Shown piece by piece: positions 1 to 12,096 of a stretch of DNA of 64,000 nt (position 1 is its first letter; every line of letters starts with the position of its first letter). The DNA lies in NCBI RefSeq assembly GCF_032854445.1, contig NC_088300.1:29805608-29869607 (forward strand). Reading direction: 5' to 3'. Source of the stretch: Liolophura sinensis (Eukaryota; Mollusca; Polyplacophora; Chitonida; Chitonidae). Made by a program: the position numbers and the translations under genes. The notes below the pieces were generated by a model, which made no database searches, was not told the DNA's origin, and worked only from the letters and a program-made list of their open reading frames with translations.

Positions 1-2440
1 TTCGAGTTCCAGGTTAATGAATGGAAGAGTACAAGGCCCAGTTTCACAAAGATGTACATGTACTATAATCTCACATATAGGGCAATAGTACGGTAACAGT
101 GACGTACAAAATATCGCACGACAAATGCTTTGTGAAACTGTGCCCAGATCTGTATTTCTGAAAGCTGAGCTGAGAAGAGTGAAACAAATGGCAGATCTCT
201 ATTCTGGCATGAAACCATTATGTTACGGGGCTTGTACAATATAAGCATTGCCATGGGCAGACCAATTTCTAGGTACCAATAAACACATTGTCGTTCTTAG
301 ATGGGTCCGGCTTACTTCATCTATTGTTTTCTACGGCATAGACGAATGTGTTAAGTGTTTATGGGATGAACTCATTAACTGCATGGTTTCCATCACACTA
401 CATCTAGCAGATGAGCTTTCCAGTTGAACAAATTTTACGCATCCAAAATGACATTTATATCCACTGACACAAGTAATTGGGCCCCTGTCACAAGCATTAC
501 ATAATTTGTGTACTGCTGGTAGAGGCATTTTTTGGGGATGTGCCTTTTGTCACAATACATGTGTATTACTCGTAAACAGTAGTTTTGAGAGTAGAATTTA
601 AGAAACACTGTTAAACATTTAGCGAACTATATATTCATAAGCCTTGCACTCAAACCTAATGTTCAATAATGGAATTGCGGTCGACAATGCAATTAGTACT
701 CTGTGAATAAATAGGCCCAAAACACAGCACTAGACGATATATAAAATGGCGATAATAAAATTTTATTGCCTTAAAAATTCCTTAATAACACGAAAGAGAT
801 AGATAGGGAACAATCTGTTGGTATAGTCTTTGGGCATCTATGTATTTCTGGCACGTTTACGTAAAGGTCATCCATTGATTGTCGTCGTAACTACGTTTGT
901 TGTCCTGTTTTTAATGAGTTAATAAACCCCATCCATTTGTGACTATGCTTGTAATTGCTACATTTTTATCGAATCCACGAAAGGCTGATTTGGAACCTGT
1001 ATTTCTTCCTTGTGTAGTATTTCATTTTTTTCTTTCATTATGAGAGTGTTTTATACATTTTTTGCGTATTGCATGGGGTAACAAATGGACAGACAAGAGT
1101 ATGAATTTCACAGTCGGGTACATATGTTATGGAATAAATAACAAATAACAAAATATCCAGAAAAATCAGCCTAATTTACTCGGACTAAAATGTTGCAGAC
1201 AAGTGTTTTTTTTATGAAACTTTACTCTCCAAAAGCAGCACTATAGTGAACAGAAAAAAAGACCAACAAACATAATTAAATCATAAAAATGCAAACAAAT
1301 TGCCTCTAGAACAGATCCTATAGGGGACCAAATCTAAATCCAATCCCAGAAAAAGATCAGGTGATATGTTTTCCGTAGTTCAAAGAAATGGTAAAGGCTG
1401 TTGTATTTCTGGCTTTTTTATCCGGAAGTGTGAGCGAGGGGTAATCAAAGCCTTGTCAGATACAGGGTGAGGGAAATGCAACTCTTCTTTCTTTAGGTGT
1501 CCATTTAGCAAGTAAGAAAGATGTGTTCTTGTCGTTCTCAACTAACCATGTAGCCCACGGCTTCTTCAGTATAAACCGAAATAAAAAATGATGAAAAAGT
1601 CGCATGTGAAAAGTTAAGTTAAAAGCCTTGTGCCACACTTCATGTTTAAAGCCTGTACGACTCCCGTATCGCGTGCTCTGTATTATGTTTGACAGGATGC
1701 CGTCTGACAACAATAGTTTGAAGCCAAGATCTATTAACCTCTGTCTCTATTTGGACAGTTGTAGCATACGGCCTTCAATTCAAAATATAATTCCTCAAAT
1801 TTGCCGGGTCTAGAATGATTGCAGGTGTACATCTGTAATTTAGATAGAGGGGGGTGTCGCTGTGATAGAATATAAATGGTGTCCTGGGTATTAACAACTT
1901 TGTAATTTCCAACACCGGAAACCGACAGATGGGAAATTATTAATATAATAAGAATTGCCCCGCGTAACCATGACGACCATTTGTCAGAGCTTGGAGAGAA
2001 AAGTTGCCCACGGTAATTAACATGGGTGCGATAGTGTTACACTAGCGTCACAAATGTAACTGTAACATCATGACACGCTCTATGAGCGCGATGATGAACA
2101 AACATACACGAGATTTCATTAACATTGATTTGATATATATTTGTTTTTTTTTTTCATTTGTGCCTGGAACGTTAAGTTATATATCATAAGCCAGTAAACA
2201 ATACCTAACACATTTCACCTGTACAACAACAAACGGGATTACGGGTGAGGGGGAACAGGCAAGCCACCAATTTCTGGATGCATTTGCTACATTTTCTCCC
2301 TAAGTATCTATCAGCATCAGGAGACAGCATCATATACCTCTCAGGAAGTGGTGGTATAATTGTTTTGTTTAGATATTCATGAGTACGACGCGCGCCAATA
2401 AAATGAAAACAAATGAACAAATGTATAGGTACCTTATAAA
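1..2440. other. AT-rich stretch without supported genes
   Basis: Only short open frames are present. One at 331-528 on the - strand is Cys-rich (KLCNACDRGPITC, SGYKCHFGC) but has no neighbouring exon, so it is not called. Confidence 0.5.
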
Positions 2441-3095
2441 TGCATCATAGGGCATCTCATTAACACGTTATAACAGAATAGGTATTACGTGTATGCACCA
2501 TCGGGCATCATGCCGATTGTATCGAGCTGGTCTTTAGTTGTCATTAACACGTTATAATAAGAAGGTATAGGTATTCTGTGTATACACCACCGACCGTCGT
2601 GCTTATTATATCGAGACTGTCTTCTGTTGTCATTAACACGGTATAATAGAAGGTATATTTATTTATTTATTTGATTGGTGTTTTACGCAGTACTCAAGAA
2701 TATTTTACTTATACGACGGCGGCCAGCATTATGGTGGGAGGAAACCGGGCACAGCCCGGGGGAAACCCACGACCATCCGTAGGTTGCTGGAAAATCTTCC
2801 CACTTACGGAGAGGAAGCCAGGATGAGCTGGACTTGAACTCACAGCGACCGCATTGGTCATTACGCTGTGCTAGCGCGCTAACCAACTGAGCCACGGAGG
2901 CCTCTAATAGAAGGTATAGGTACTGTATATGCATACATAACAGGGCATCGTGTCCACTATATGAAGACTGTCTTTCGTTGTCATTAACACCTTATAGGAG
3001 AAGGTATATAGATACTGTATAAATTCATCATCGGATATCGTGCCGATTATATTGAGACTGTGTTCCGTTGTCATTAACACGCTGTAATAGAATTA
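2441..3095. repeat. Minisatellite, about 89-bp unit, interrupted by a SINE
   Basis: About six diverged units share 'cattaacacgttataata', 'gaaggtatagg', a 'catcgtgcc' block and 'gagactgtcttctgttgt'. The array is split by the SINE at 2658-2904. Confidence 0.82.
2658..2904 (-). mobile_element. SINE-A (tRNA-headed), full length, with 14-bp target-site duplication
   Basis: On the - strand the element has a tRNA-like head (gcctccgtggctcagttgg, then a GTTCAAGTCC B box), a body with 'ggatggtcgtgggtttccc' and a tail 'gtaaaacaccaatcaaata'. It is flanked by TAATAGAAGGTATA at 2644-2657 and 2905-2918. It inserted into the 89-bp minisatellite. Confidence 0.92.
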
Positions 3096-5318
3096 TAAAA
3101 TCCTTATTTGCCTTATGAAACGTTGCTAATGAATACTTTTGGACAGATTTTTGGTCTTTGCTTGATATATGTTAAACTCTCTGTTTTTACACTTCACTTA
3201 CAGTGTTGACTTAATGTCCAGAACTACATTACCAAGCGTTCTCTCTCGGCTTTTTAACTCTTTAATAGCGCTCATTTTGTTATGGGGCTTTCTCGTTATG
3301 TCTGTATACGTCTGATATACAGTTGGTTTACACCAAGCCTACATAATTACAGGGCGATGGTCGGTTATATGGCTATCGTCATGACCGGCAATCTGATATG
3401 ATCAGATATAATGTCACGGTGTTCTCCACACTGCTCCCTGACTAATTGATGGAACAGAAACTCAGTGATGGCCCTGGTAATAGTGTGTTGACGAATAATG
3501 TCTGTATGCGCATAAATGTCTACCAGGGCCTTTGGCGCATGAGCTAGGAACCTCAAGAACTTTTTTCACGTTGACAAAGTAAGCACAACGACTTCTTCGT
3601 TACAGTCTTGACCTGACACGCTTTTTTTTTTTTTACAAATGCAGATACTGAATCTGAAACCACCGCCCTTTGACACGTTCACAACAACGCCCCTGACTTC
3701 ACGCTGCAGGCAAACCAACAAGTGGTGGATTTAAACTTGTAACCGCATGGTCAAAGTATACAGTCTTCATTGAGGACGAATTTTACTGCTTGACCTGTTT
3801 CTTTGATGCAATACTTGGGATCAAATACTGTTCCAGGAGCTTATACATTTAAACAGTACATGTACTCTAAACACAAAACCACAAAATTGTCATAATGCGA
3901 AAATGTGGTCAGTTTGTATAATGCTACCTTCCCTTGATATCCTCTATAAAGTCTACTTGCTGATACAACCTATAAGCTAATATATATCGAAACTCTTGTC
4001 AAGAATCGATTCCTGTTTTCAATAATTGCATCTTCGGTGTATATATATAAAGCGCCCCTTGCTTAATTTCCTGCATGCTGGGGAATAAAGTTTCTTGGCC
4101 GAGTTATTAACCCCCTTTATTTGAAGTAAAAGGAAACGATTGAGGATCATGTGTTTGTATGCTATAAATAAAACACATAATCTTTGGGTTGTTTGCATGA
4201 CATGTGCTAAGGAGACGAACAGTAAGATCATAACTATTATTTGAATGAAAGCACCGTTAGTAAACGCTGAAGACTCAGGCAGACAGCCATTTATAGCTTA
4301 TTGGATATTATATTATATTTCCAGTCTTCCCTCAAACTCCTCAACCGCACACATTCCACTTCCTGTTCTCATTTTACATCATATCCACCATATGTGACTT
4401 AAATCTTGATCAACGCCCAGTTGGAGTGAACCTTTGACTCAGATGTCATGTCGACATCTGAGAAATATCTTTGTTAAACTTTTTTCCTGTTATGCGTTTA
4501 TGTAACAATAGTTCCCTTTTACCAAAGGTAAATAGAGCCTAGTCGCCATATACTTTAAAGTTGTTATTCATGACATGATAGTAAGTCCGGGCAAGGATTT
4601 TAAGTCCAATATAGTGACGCGGTTAAGAGTACGCGTGTTGAAATCGAAAGGTCAACCATGGTGTCCAGCGGTGGCGGAGATGTAAAACCAGCGTGGGGAG
4701 TAGGACAATGGTTGTGGGGATTACGGTGCTTCGACCGGCAGCTCATGTCGATCGTATCTCGTTGAACTGCGTTTGTTTATGCGTACGTATTAGGGTCTTC
4801 CGGGACATCGACGATATCCCTGGGAAAATATCTGAGCCCAGGATTTCGAGTGTCATCTCGTCTCTCTCATAGCATAGGTTTGCCCGGAATTCTAACATCG
4901 CCTACACACATAAACATCACAAATTGCCATTTCTTTTCTCCTTTAACGAGACATTAATCCACAGAGCATACGACCTTATAGTATATAAGTAAACCTGTTC
5001 GCTATGGTTAACTATTAAAATAAAACACTTATCGTCTTTGATCAGTTATGCGTGACCAGTCACATTTTATCATGTTGTTAATGTGTCAAGTTGTTATATT
5101 TCACCAGATAAGGGTGACCAGTCGCAGCATAAACCTGTCGATACTTGGGTTGAATTTATGTTATTTGTCCATTTGACTGTAATTTTGTGCGGTTCACACC
5201 AGCTATATCTCACAGATATGACGGCAGTTAGGTTTATGGCGAAGGCAAGCAACAGTTTAATCAAATTCCCACTGCATGATATCTCCGGGAAAATCCCATT
5301 TGACCGCTGAAGATTGTC
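3096..5318. other. No recognised feature
   Basis: AT-rich non-coding sequence; no repeat family or convincing exon seen on either strand. Confidence 0.5.
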
Positions 5319-5660
5319 CTGACTCACTTTGAGATTTTCTGACTCAGCCTTACTTTACAGTGACCTAACTCACTGTGCAATGCCCTGACTCACTTTGAGA
5401 TTTCCTAACTCAGCCTTACTTTAAAGGGATGTAACGCAACATGGAATGCCCTGCCTGACTTTGAGAATTCCTGTCTCAGCCGTATTGTACAGGGACCTAA
5501 CTCACTGTGCAATGCCCTGACTCATTTTGAGATTCCCTAACTCAGCCTTACTTTACAGGGACCTAACTCACTATGCTATGGTCTAACTCAGTTTACAGAT
5601 ACCTAACACCATTTGCAATGCCATAACCCATTTTGCGGGACCTAACTCATTGTGTTGTAC
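5319..5660. repeat. Minisatellite with 66-bp unit
   Basis: Units start at 5319, 5385, 5451 and 5517, each beginning 'ctgactcactttgaga' and ending 'caatgcc'. Partial, diverged units continue to about 5660. The unit itself looks like an older duplication of a 'cctaactca' module. Confidence 0.85.
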
Positions 5661-7189
5661 GCATCAGATACATTATTTAATGGTGATCGAGCATAGCTAC
5701 AGTTTGGCTATCCCTGCACGATTAACTATGCTAGAGAGGATACATTTACCATTTATATTTTTGGAAGCTGCGCACATTTCAAGCTGATTGTCCAAAAAGA
5801 ATACAACCCGATTCGTCGATTTTCGGGGTCTTGGATTGTGTTGCATATCATTATATTAACCTACATGCTGAGGCAGTCTGTTTGTGTGTGATAATACGCG
5901 ACAGCGATCTCTGCAGAAATTGTAGCCAATCAGCATTTTGTCACTACTACAGTGTCATACATGATGGTAGCACTGTTAATGTCGTCTGGAAGTGAAGAGT
6001 TGAAACATGTTTGAGTTGTCAAAGTGACGGACAATTGTCGAAAATTTGGAAAAAATTATATAATAAAACAATCAAACAATTATTCTGCCCAGATAAAGTT
6101 TTGCACATCATCAGGAATAGTACTGACCTCTGCTTTCGACATTGGTGAATATTAGACCTTAGCGTCTGTAAAACTCGAAAGACCACAGGTCAGTGTTCTA
6201 GCTATCTACCGTACATGACTAAAGAAGTTTCTTGACTTCCAAGTTCTCGTGGCATTAGTAGGCCTAACTACTAGACAATGGGTCAGACTGGGAAAAGGAC
6301 AAGATGTACACCAGGTGATATAAACGTTGTAATGAATCAATAACTGGTTTGATCAGGTTTCCCAGATCATTACCCTGCAGGCGTAGACGGATCGTCAATG
6401 CTTTTAACGGTAGAGCAGGTATCATGACAAATATCATGTACACGTAAACCTCAAGCAATAGTGTTTGACCCCACCCTTAAAATGAGGCTCCCCAGCCCTG
6501 ATGTAAATTTGTTATGTGATTCCTGTGTCAATCGCGATAGACAAAATCGTCCATGCTCAACACAAACAAAAGTTGATGCTGGAGTGAAACATATCTATGC
6601 ATCTCTCCATATAGTTGTATATATTATATGGAAAATTTATGATTACGCAGAATTCCAAGCAGTTTGGTATTCACTATATCACATCTTGTCTGACTATTTA
6701 TTATTTATTCATTTACGTCTGAAAAGGGCGAAAATAAATACATTAGCCTTACCTCGGCTAGATAACCACCTCTCTCGTCCATAACATTTTGGTGTTCTGT
6801 AACCTGGACATCGCTTTCATGGTTCAGAAAGCAGTAATAACCCCAATGTTTTTAGCTCATGACGATTCCTTTGTAACTTAGTTCGTTGAAGAGGATAGAA
6901 TTTATAAGGTAGTTCGCGTGTCTCTTCCTTCAAATCTGGATAGCTACTGGAGCGAGGTTGCTAAAAATAGACAACCCGATACCAAGGAATCATGGGACAT
7001 AAATTTCCGTGTTCTTGTGTGAATCCGACACTTAAGCCTCAATTCACTAGGCTGTCCTGAGCATTTGGGTAAATTTGTTGCTTTGTAAAGCAGATTTGGG
7101 CGATTTACTATAGGTACAGGTTGAATTAAGTTTTATCTTGACGCTGGCGTTTGCCATTTTCCTGTAATATTTTCTATAATACTGTAAAT

Positions 7190-7485
7190 ATATTCTCACT
7201 GGATGAGTATGGCCTTAAACTATATTCACATTGGATGAGTATGGTGTTAAAATATATTCACATTGGGTGAGAATGGCGTTAAACAATATTCACACTGGCT
7301 GCGTATTGCGTATAAACAATATTGGCTGAGTATGGGGTTTAAATAATATTCACATTGTCTGAGTATGGCGTATGAACAATGTTCACATTGGCTGAGTATG
7401 GCGTTTAAACAATATTCACATTGGCTGAGTATGGCGTTTAAACAATATTCACATTAGCTGAGTATGACGTTAAACAATATTCTGA
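7190..7485. repeat. Minisatellite of about 33-bp unit resembling a SINE tail
   Basis: About nine units of 'cacattggctgagtatggcg' followed by 'tttaaacaatatt'. The 'gagtatggcgtttaaacaa' part resembles the 3' end of the local SINEs (gagtacggcgtaaaacacc). Confidence 0.85.
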
Positions 7486-10400
7486 ACAATTTAAATAACT
7501 ATAAGAAACTGATGTATTTAACACAACCCTCTATCCTGCCTGCATTATCATAAATTATAGCTTCTTAAACACCAGTAAAACCAGAGGCACGTCATGGTTG
7601 TGTCTAGTCCCACTTTCGTCAACCCGTTCTTGCGTCCTGTTTTGTTTTGATGATTTTGTAATCAAAATGCCGTCAGCGGATCAACAAATTTCCGTTCTTC
7701 TTTCAAATGTGCTGTAAACTCTTTTTTTGGTCAGTCTATGTTTATCAGAGCAATTTGCTGCAGAATAAATGATTGATCTTACCCCGTCATTCATGGCTTT
7801 ATGGGCCATGATGTATTATTCCATATTAAATCCGCCGTTTGCCGTGGCTTGGCAGGGATTAGACTGGCTCGTAGTTTGTTAAGCATGGACATCAGTGCAT
7901 TGGGTGATATCGGTTGTTCTGATGGTATCAAGATTCACATATATGATACTCTGTCCTGGCGCCGTTGTAGGAATCCATGTAGCATGGTCATTAGCTACCA
8001 GTGGACATTCCTAGTAGACAAACGCTTTACACAAATCTACATATAACTCAGAAAGTGGCAGTTTTCCTATGTGCATTCACTGTGGAATCGATCATGGTGT
8101 CTCGATTTTAACTGAGATCAAATCAGCACATCGGTATATTTTTATGAGTAACAAAGCTCTTGTATTTCACAGTAGCGCTATGCCTTGTCTTGCGTATCAT
8201 GCCAAGGCTATAACATCTTTCTCAAGCAGCTGGCTGTCACACCGGAAAGCAGTATTTATACATTACAGTAAATAACAGTTTGATCAGACAAAAAACTAAA
8301 TTTAAAAAGGGAACGCAAAGTAAACAGTTGTTGCGAGGCAGTGGGCAAGAGAGGATGAAGTGTAAAGGGTTGATAAATAATAGGAGTCTATATAAGAACA
8401 AAAAGTTTAAAAAACGTGTGAACAGAAACCAAGGTCGATATGTCAGCAATTGTCAGAATCTGTCCGCTAATTTAATGGGAAAGCATTTAGAATTTGCGAG
8501 TGAAAGTCAACTAAAGAGCACTTTTTCTCTGTCGACATTCCTTTGGCAAAATTTCTTTAATTAGCAGATGGAAAATAACGTGACAGCCGTCCAGTGCGTG
8601 CAATGTATGAGATTCCCGGGCGACGGCTTCTGTGCTAATTGAATCATGTTGAAATTCCATTCTCTGCGTTGCGGGCATAAATACTTTTAGCCTTTGCCAC
8701 CAATGGCAATGCGCTAATGCAGTTTTAGAGCCTATATATACGTGACAAATATAAAGCAACCCATCTAACCATAAAATTTCAGACGTGATTGTGTGTTGGT
8801 GATTGTCATAGATCTAGCGACAGTAGAGAGTAAACCGTATGGAGAGAGGACCATTCTCTATGGTAGGCTCCAGCCTATTCCGGCTTAACCTGAATGTGTA
8901 CGGCACTGTAAACTTGGGCCTGCTTAATAATTGAATGTACTGCCAGGGCCACATGGGCTTTCAGTCTGAAACACGGCGACGAGGCTTCGTTCAACGTACT
9001 CTCGGGTGTGATTAGTGAGATTTCTGTAAGCTACCGTGTATACTGATCCATAAATCACCTGAAATGTTTTGTGCTCTAGCCGTTGCTATAAAATGATAAT
9101 GGATGAAAAACTGCACTGGCTTGTTGGTTTCTTGAGCACGGAGGTGAACATGAGCTAGATATATAGCTTACATTTTGTTTCCTATGCAACTCTTTTTTGT
9201 AAGTTCAGTGCTGGAGAATTTTTGTCTCAGTTGTTTCGATTTATAACACAAAGTTACCAAAGTGTTGGGCTTCAAATACAAATTTAAGTGATGTCCTAAA
9301 ATATGAAAAATGTGGTGTGTGTGGTCATATTAGTAAAGAACGGGCTTCTTCGACAGCATTACATCAAACGAAAGATTTTTTCAGACTGTTTATGTAAGTG
9401 CCTCTAACAGAACGTTCAGCATTTCTGTACTGGCTGATATTAACGTTGTTTTTATCATGGAGCTTCCAACAACTAATGCATCTAAAAGCCTGTGACAGAA
9501 CTAAATGACGAATAGCTTATAAGGTAAGGCCTCTATCTGACAACATCCGGTAAACATAGTAGTAAATCTGTGGGACCAGTTATTCAAAGCGCACGTGCTG
9601 TTAGGTGTAACCAACAACCATTCCGGCCAGTGCAGCAGGTATTGCGTCATCACGACAGTTACGTGCTTTTCGCTCTTTGATCGCCTTGTGAACTCACGGC
9701 CAGTAGTTCCATTATAAAGTTCCGGGACACCGTTTCGTCTTAACCAAGAACGATTACATATATAATGGAAACACCATGCCTTTGTCAAATGTCATTTGTA
9801 GTGAACATGATAACATGTTGAGTCTGTTGTAGAGAGAGTGTCCCCGTGACTCGTGCTGATTATGCTGACATAATGCATGCAGTGAAACATTGTGTAGAGA
9901 AAATTTTGTAAAACTATGCTTACTTTTGCGTTTATAAGTGTCCAACGACCCAGGTTATTTCTGTAGAAAATGTACTAAGCTTACGGTTTGCAATTATTAA
10001 CCTGTGCATATGAAGGGAAATATTGTGTTGTAATCATTTCTTTTTAGGATCAAATTAGAATGGAGCGATTTCTCTGAAAGGAGTTCCAGTATGCATAAAA
10101 CACTGTTTGGAGAATGATTTATAAAGCTACCTGCTGTGGCATATATGTTTTAAAATGTCTGTTTCCAAACTGCTTTTTATCACTATTAATCTTATTTCAT
10201 ATGTAGGAAATCAGTGTGTTCATTTTTCTTGTGATCAACGTCCTAATTTGTTGGCAAAACATTGGCTAAGAACAACGAAGGATTCATCATTAAAAATAGA
10301 GAAATTGTTAAACAATAATTCCATAATGTCATTCCCTATTTTCTCATCAAGAAATGATCGGCTTAAGTTTTATACCGGAGGGACCTAAAACGAAGCTCGG

Positions 10401-12025
10401 GCTGTTTACAGCGCTGTTTGAAGTCAGCCTTATCATTACTGTTCGATTACTCTCCACGAAGGTGTCAGGAACCTGTTTTGTTCTTGTCAGGAAGCAGCGT
10501 TGCTAATGAATGTGGGTTTACCATAAAGGTTTGTGTAGACTACATTGCAGAGGCTTGAGGATTCTGAGATTGTAAGAACATTAACTTGCTGCGGGGAAGT
10601 TATTACAATGAACGTTGAAACACCTGCAAAGACCTGACCCACAAACGTTTTTAAGCTTGATTCAGATAGTCTAACCTAATGTAACTGCGTGTTACGACAC
10701 TTGCAGATATATCCCAAGAGGAAATATACTGAAATCACCTTTTGTCATTGTGCTTGTTGGAACGCAAAATCAATACGTGGCTAAAACATGTATCAGAAAT
10801 GAAAGACGGGCAGCAAGCATTTCAACAAATTCTAACAGTATGACAACCTTTAAACCGTATGACTGGAAAGGCTTCAGTTAAGTTGTGCGTACTTTACTTT
10901 CGGAGACGGGTAGAAATGAATGTTAACATTAGTCTTATTTAAATGACCTTTCATGAGAAAAATACAGACTTCATGCAGCTGGGTTATTTATGTCCTGAAA
11001 GTTTCTGCAAACGAAACCTGAAATTAATGGATAAATGAAGATAAAACCGTTGAATCCTATTTTTCGACTTGTTCATTGTCGACAACACTGACGATACTGT
11101 CATTTTAGATCGCACTGCTGCATCGATGAAGAGTAATTCTGACTAACTTAGAGCTCAATATGAGTGTTATGTCAGACCGGAGAACGACTGTCAAGTCACA
11201 TGACCGAAATGAACCAGTCCTGTGAAAGAACGTATGGAGAGGCTGATCCGTCCTACGATGAATATAGATATAGCCCTGGCAACAGTATTGTGATAGCAAA
11301 TTTGGCATTATGCTTGGTTTTAAAAGTGTACAGTCAGTGATATTTTATCGGGGACATATTCAACCAATCAAGAAATACTGAAAAACGCGTTCAGTTTTCA
11401 ATGCTCAGACTTCTTGCCCATTAAGATAACATTGTTAACGGGTGGAGGACATCCTGATGACGTATATGTATAAGTTAGATTAGGGTTTAATTTGTCTTAT
11501 TCGACACACTATAGTGGCGATGAACTGGATACACAAGAGACGTTTCAGATGACTATATGCCACCGTGTGCAGTTTCTCACTGTCAGTTTCATCTCCAAAG
11601 GAAACTAAACATTTGTAGATATGGAAATCTATTCTTGAAATAAAAAAAATCAAATATATAGTCACCACTATATCCGGTGATGCAGACCTTATAACCCCAA
11701 TGGCGTCCAGTATTTAGCCAGCTGTCGATCGGTATTGCTTTAATTGATCGTGTACACCCTACGCTTCAAATTACCCTTGATCTTTGTTTACAGTGTGCTT
11801 GCCCGAAGCCAAACTTTGCTTATCGAGAACTTCTAATTTATTCATGGGAGGTCTATGCGACTTTACTCCTGGGATAACAAGCCGCCATTGTGACCACTGC
11901 TTTACCAAACACTAAAATGCTTGTGAACAATACAAACAGTGCTACAGGCATCGTCAACCTTTTGTATGAAATGTCAGTTGGTACACTGTGTACACTGATA
12001 CATCTTCGTTGGTTTTTTGTTTCAG
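7486..12025. other. No supported gene; expected site of upstream exons
   Basis: The acidic-protein gene needs a signal-peptide exon ending in phase 1, and this stretch was searched by eye. Candidates such as the ATGs at 7796, 9185 and 10155 have hydrophobic starts but the wrong donor phase. Confidence 0.4.
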
Positions 12026-12096
12026 CGTCAGGTGCTCCGCTAGGTGGCGAACAGGGAGCTACCCGTGATATCACAAAGGAAATCCCCGAAGCGCAG
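12026..12096 (+). CDS. Exon 1 of the acidic-protein gene model
   Basis: A T-rich tract followed by CAG ends at 12025 and a GTATGG donor follows 12096. The exon begins with two bases of a codon and ends in phase 0. It encodes SGAPLGGEQGATRD and ten more residues, a small, polar start as expected just after a signal peptide. Alternatively, an in-frame ATG at 11971 reads straight through the T-rich tract into this exon (MSVGTLCTLIHLRWFFVSA), which would give a 407-residue protein with a poor signal peptide. I favour splicing because the tract is a textbook acceptor. Confidence 0.5.

Noticed and set aside
1456-1713. Open frame of 85 codons on the - strand (KKPWATWLVENDKN...)
   Set aside because: Reads like protein locally, but no family, no partner exon and no splice support were found.
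2683-2934. Open frame of 83 codons on the - strand (SVAQLVSALAQRND...)
   Set aside because: It is the translation of SINE-A. The same peptide recurs wherever the SINE occurs, including 12596-12860 and 53856-54053.
6461-6784. Open frame of 107 codons on the + strand
   Set aside because: No motif, AT-driven composition, no flanking splice logic; length is within chance for 64 kb.
8280-8564. Lys/Asn-rich open frame of 94 codons
   Set aside because: Low-complexity A-rich translation without domain or splice support.
10155-10202. Candidate signal-peptide exon MSVSKLLFITINLISY before GTAGGA
   Set aside because: The donor would leave phase 0, whereas the next exon of the acidic-protein gene needs phase 1, and the donor is weak.
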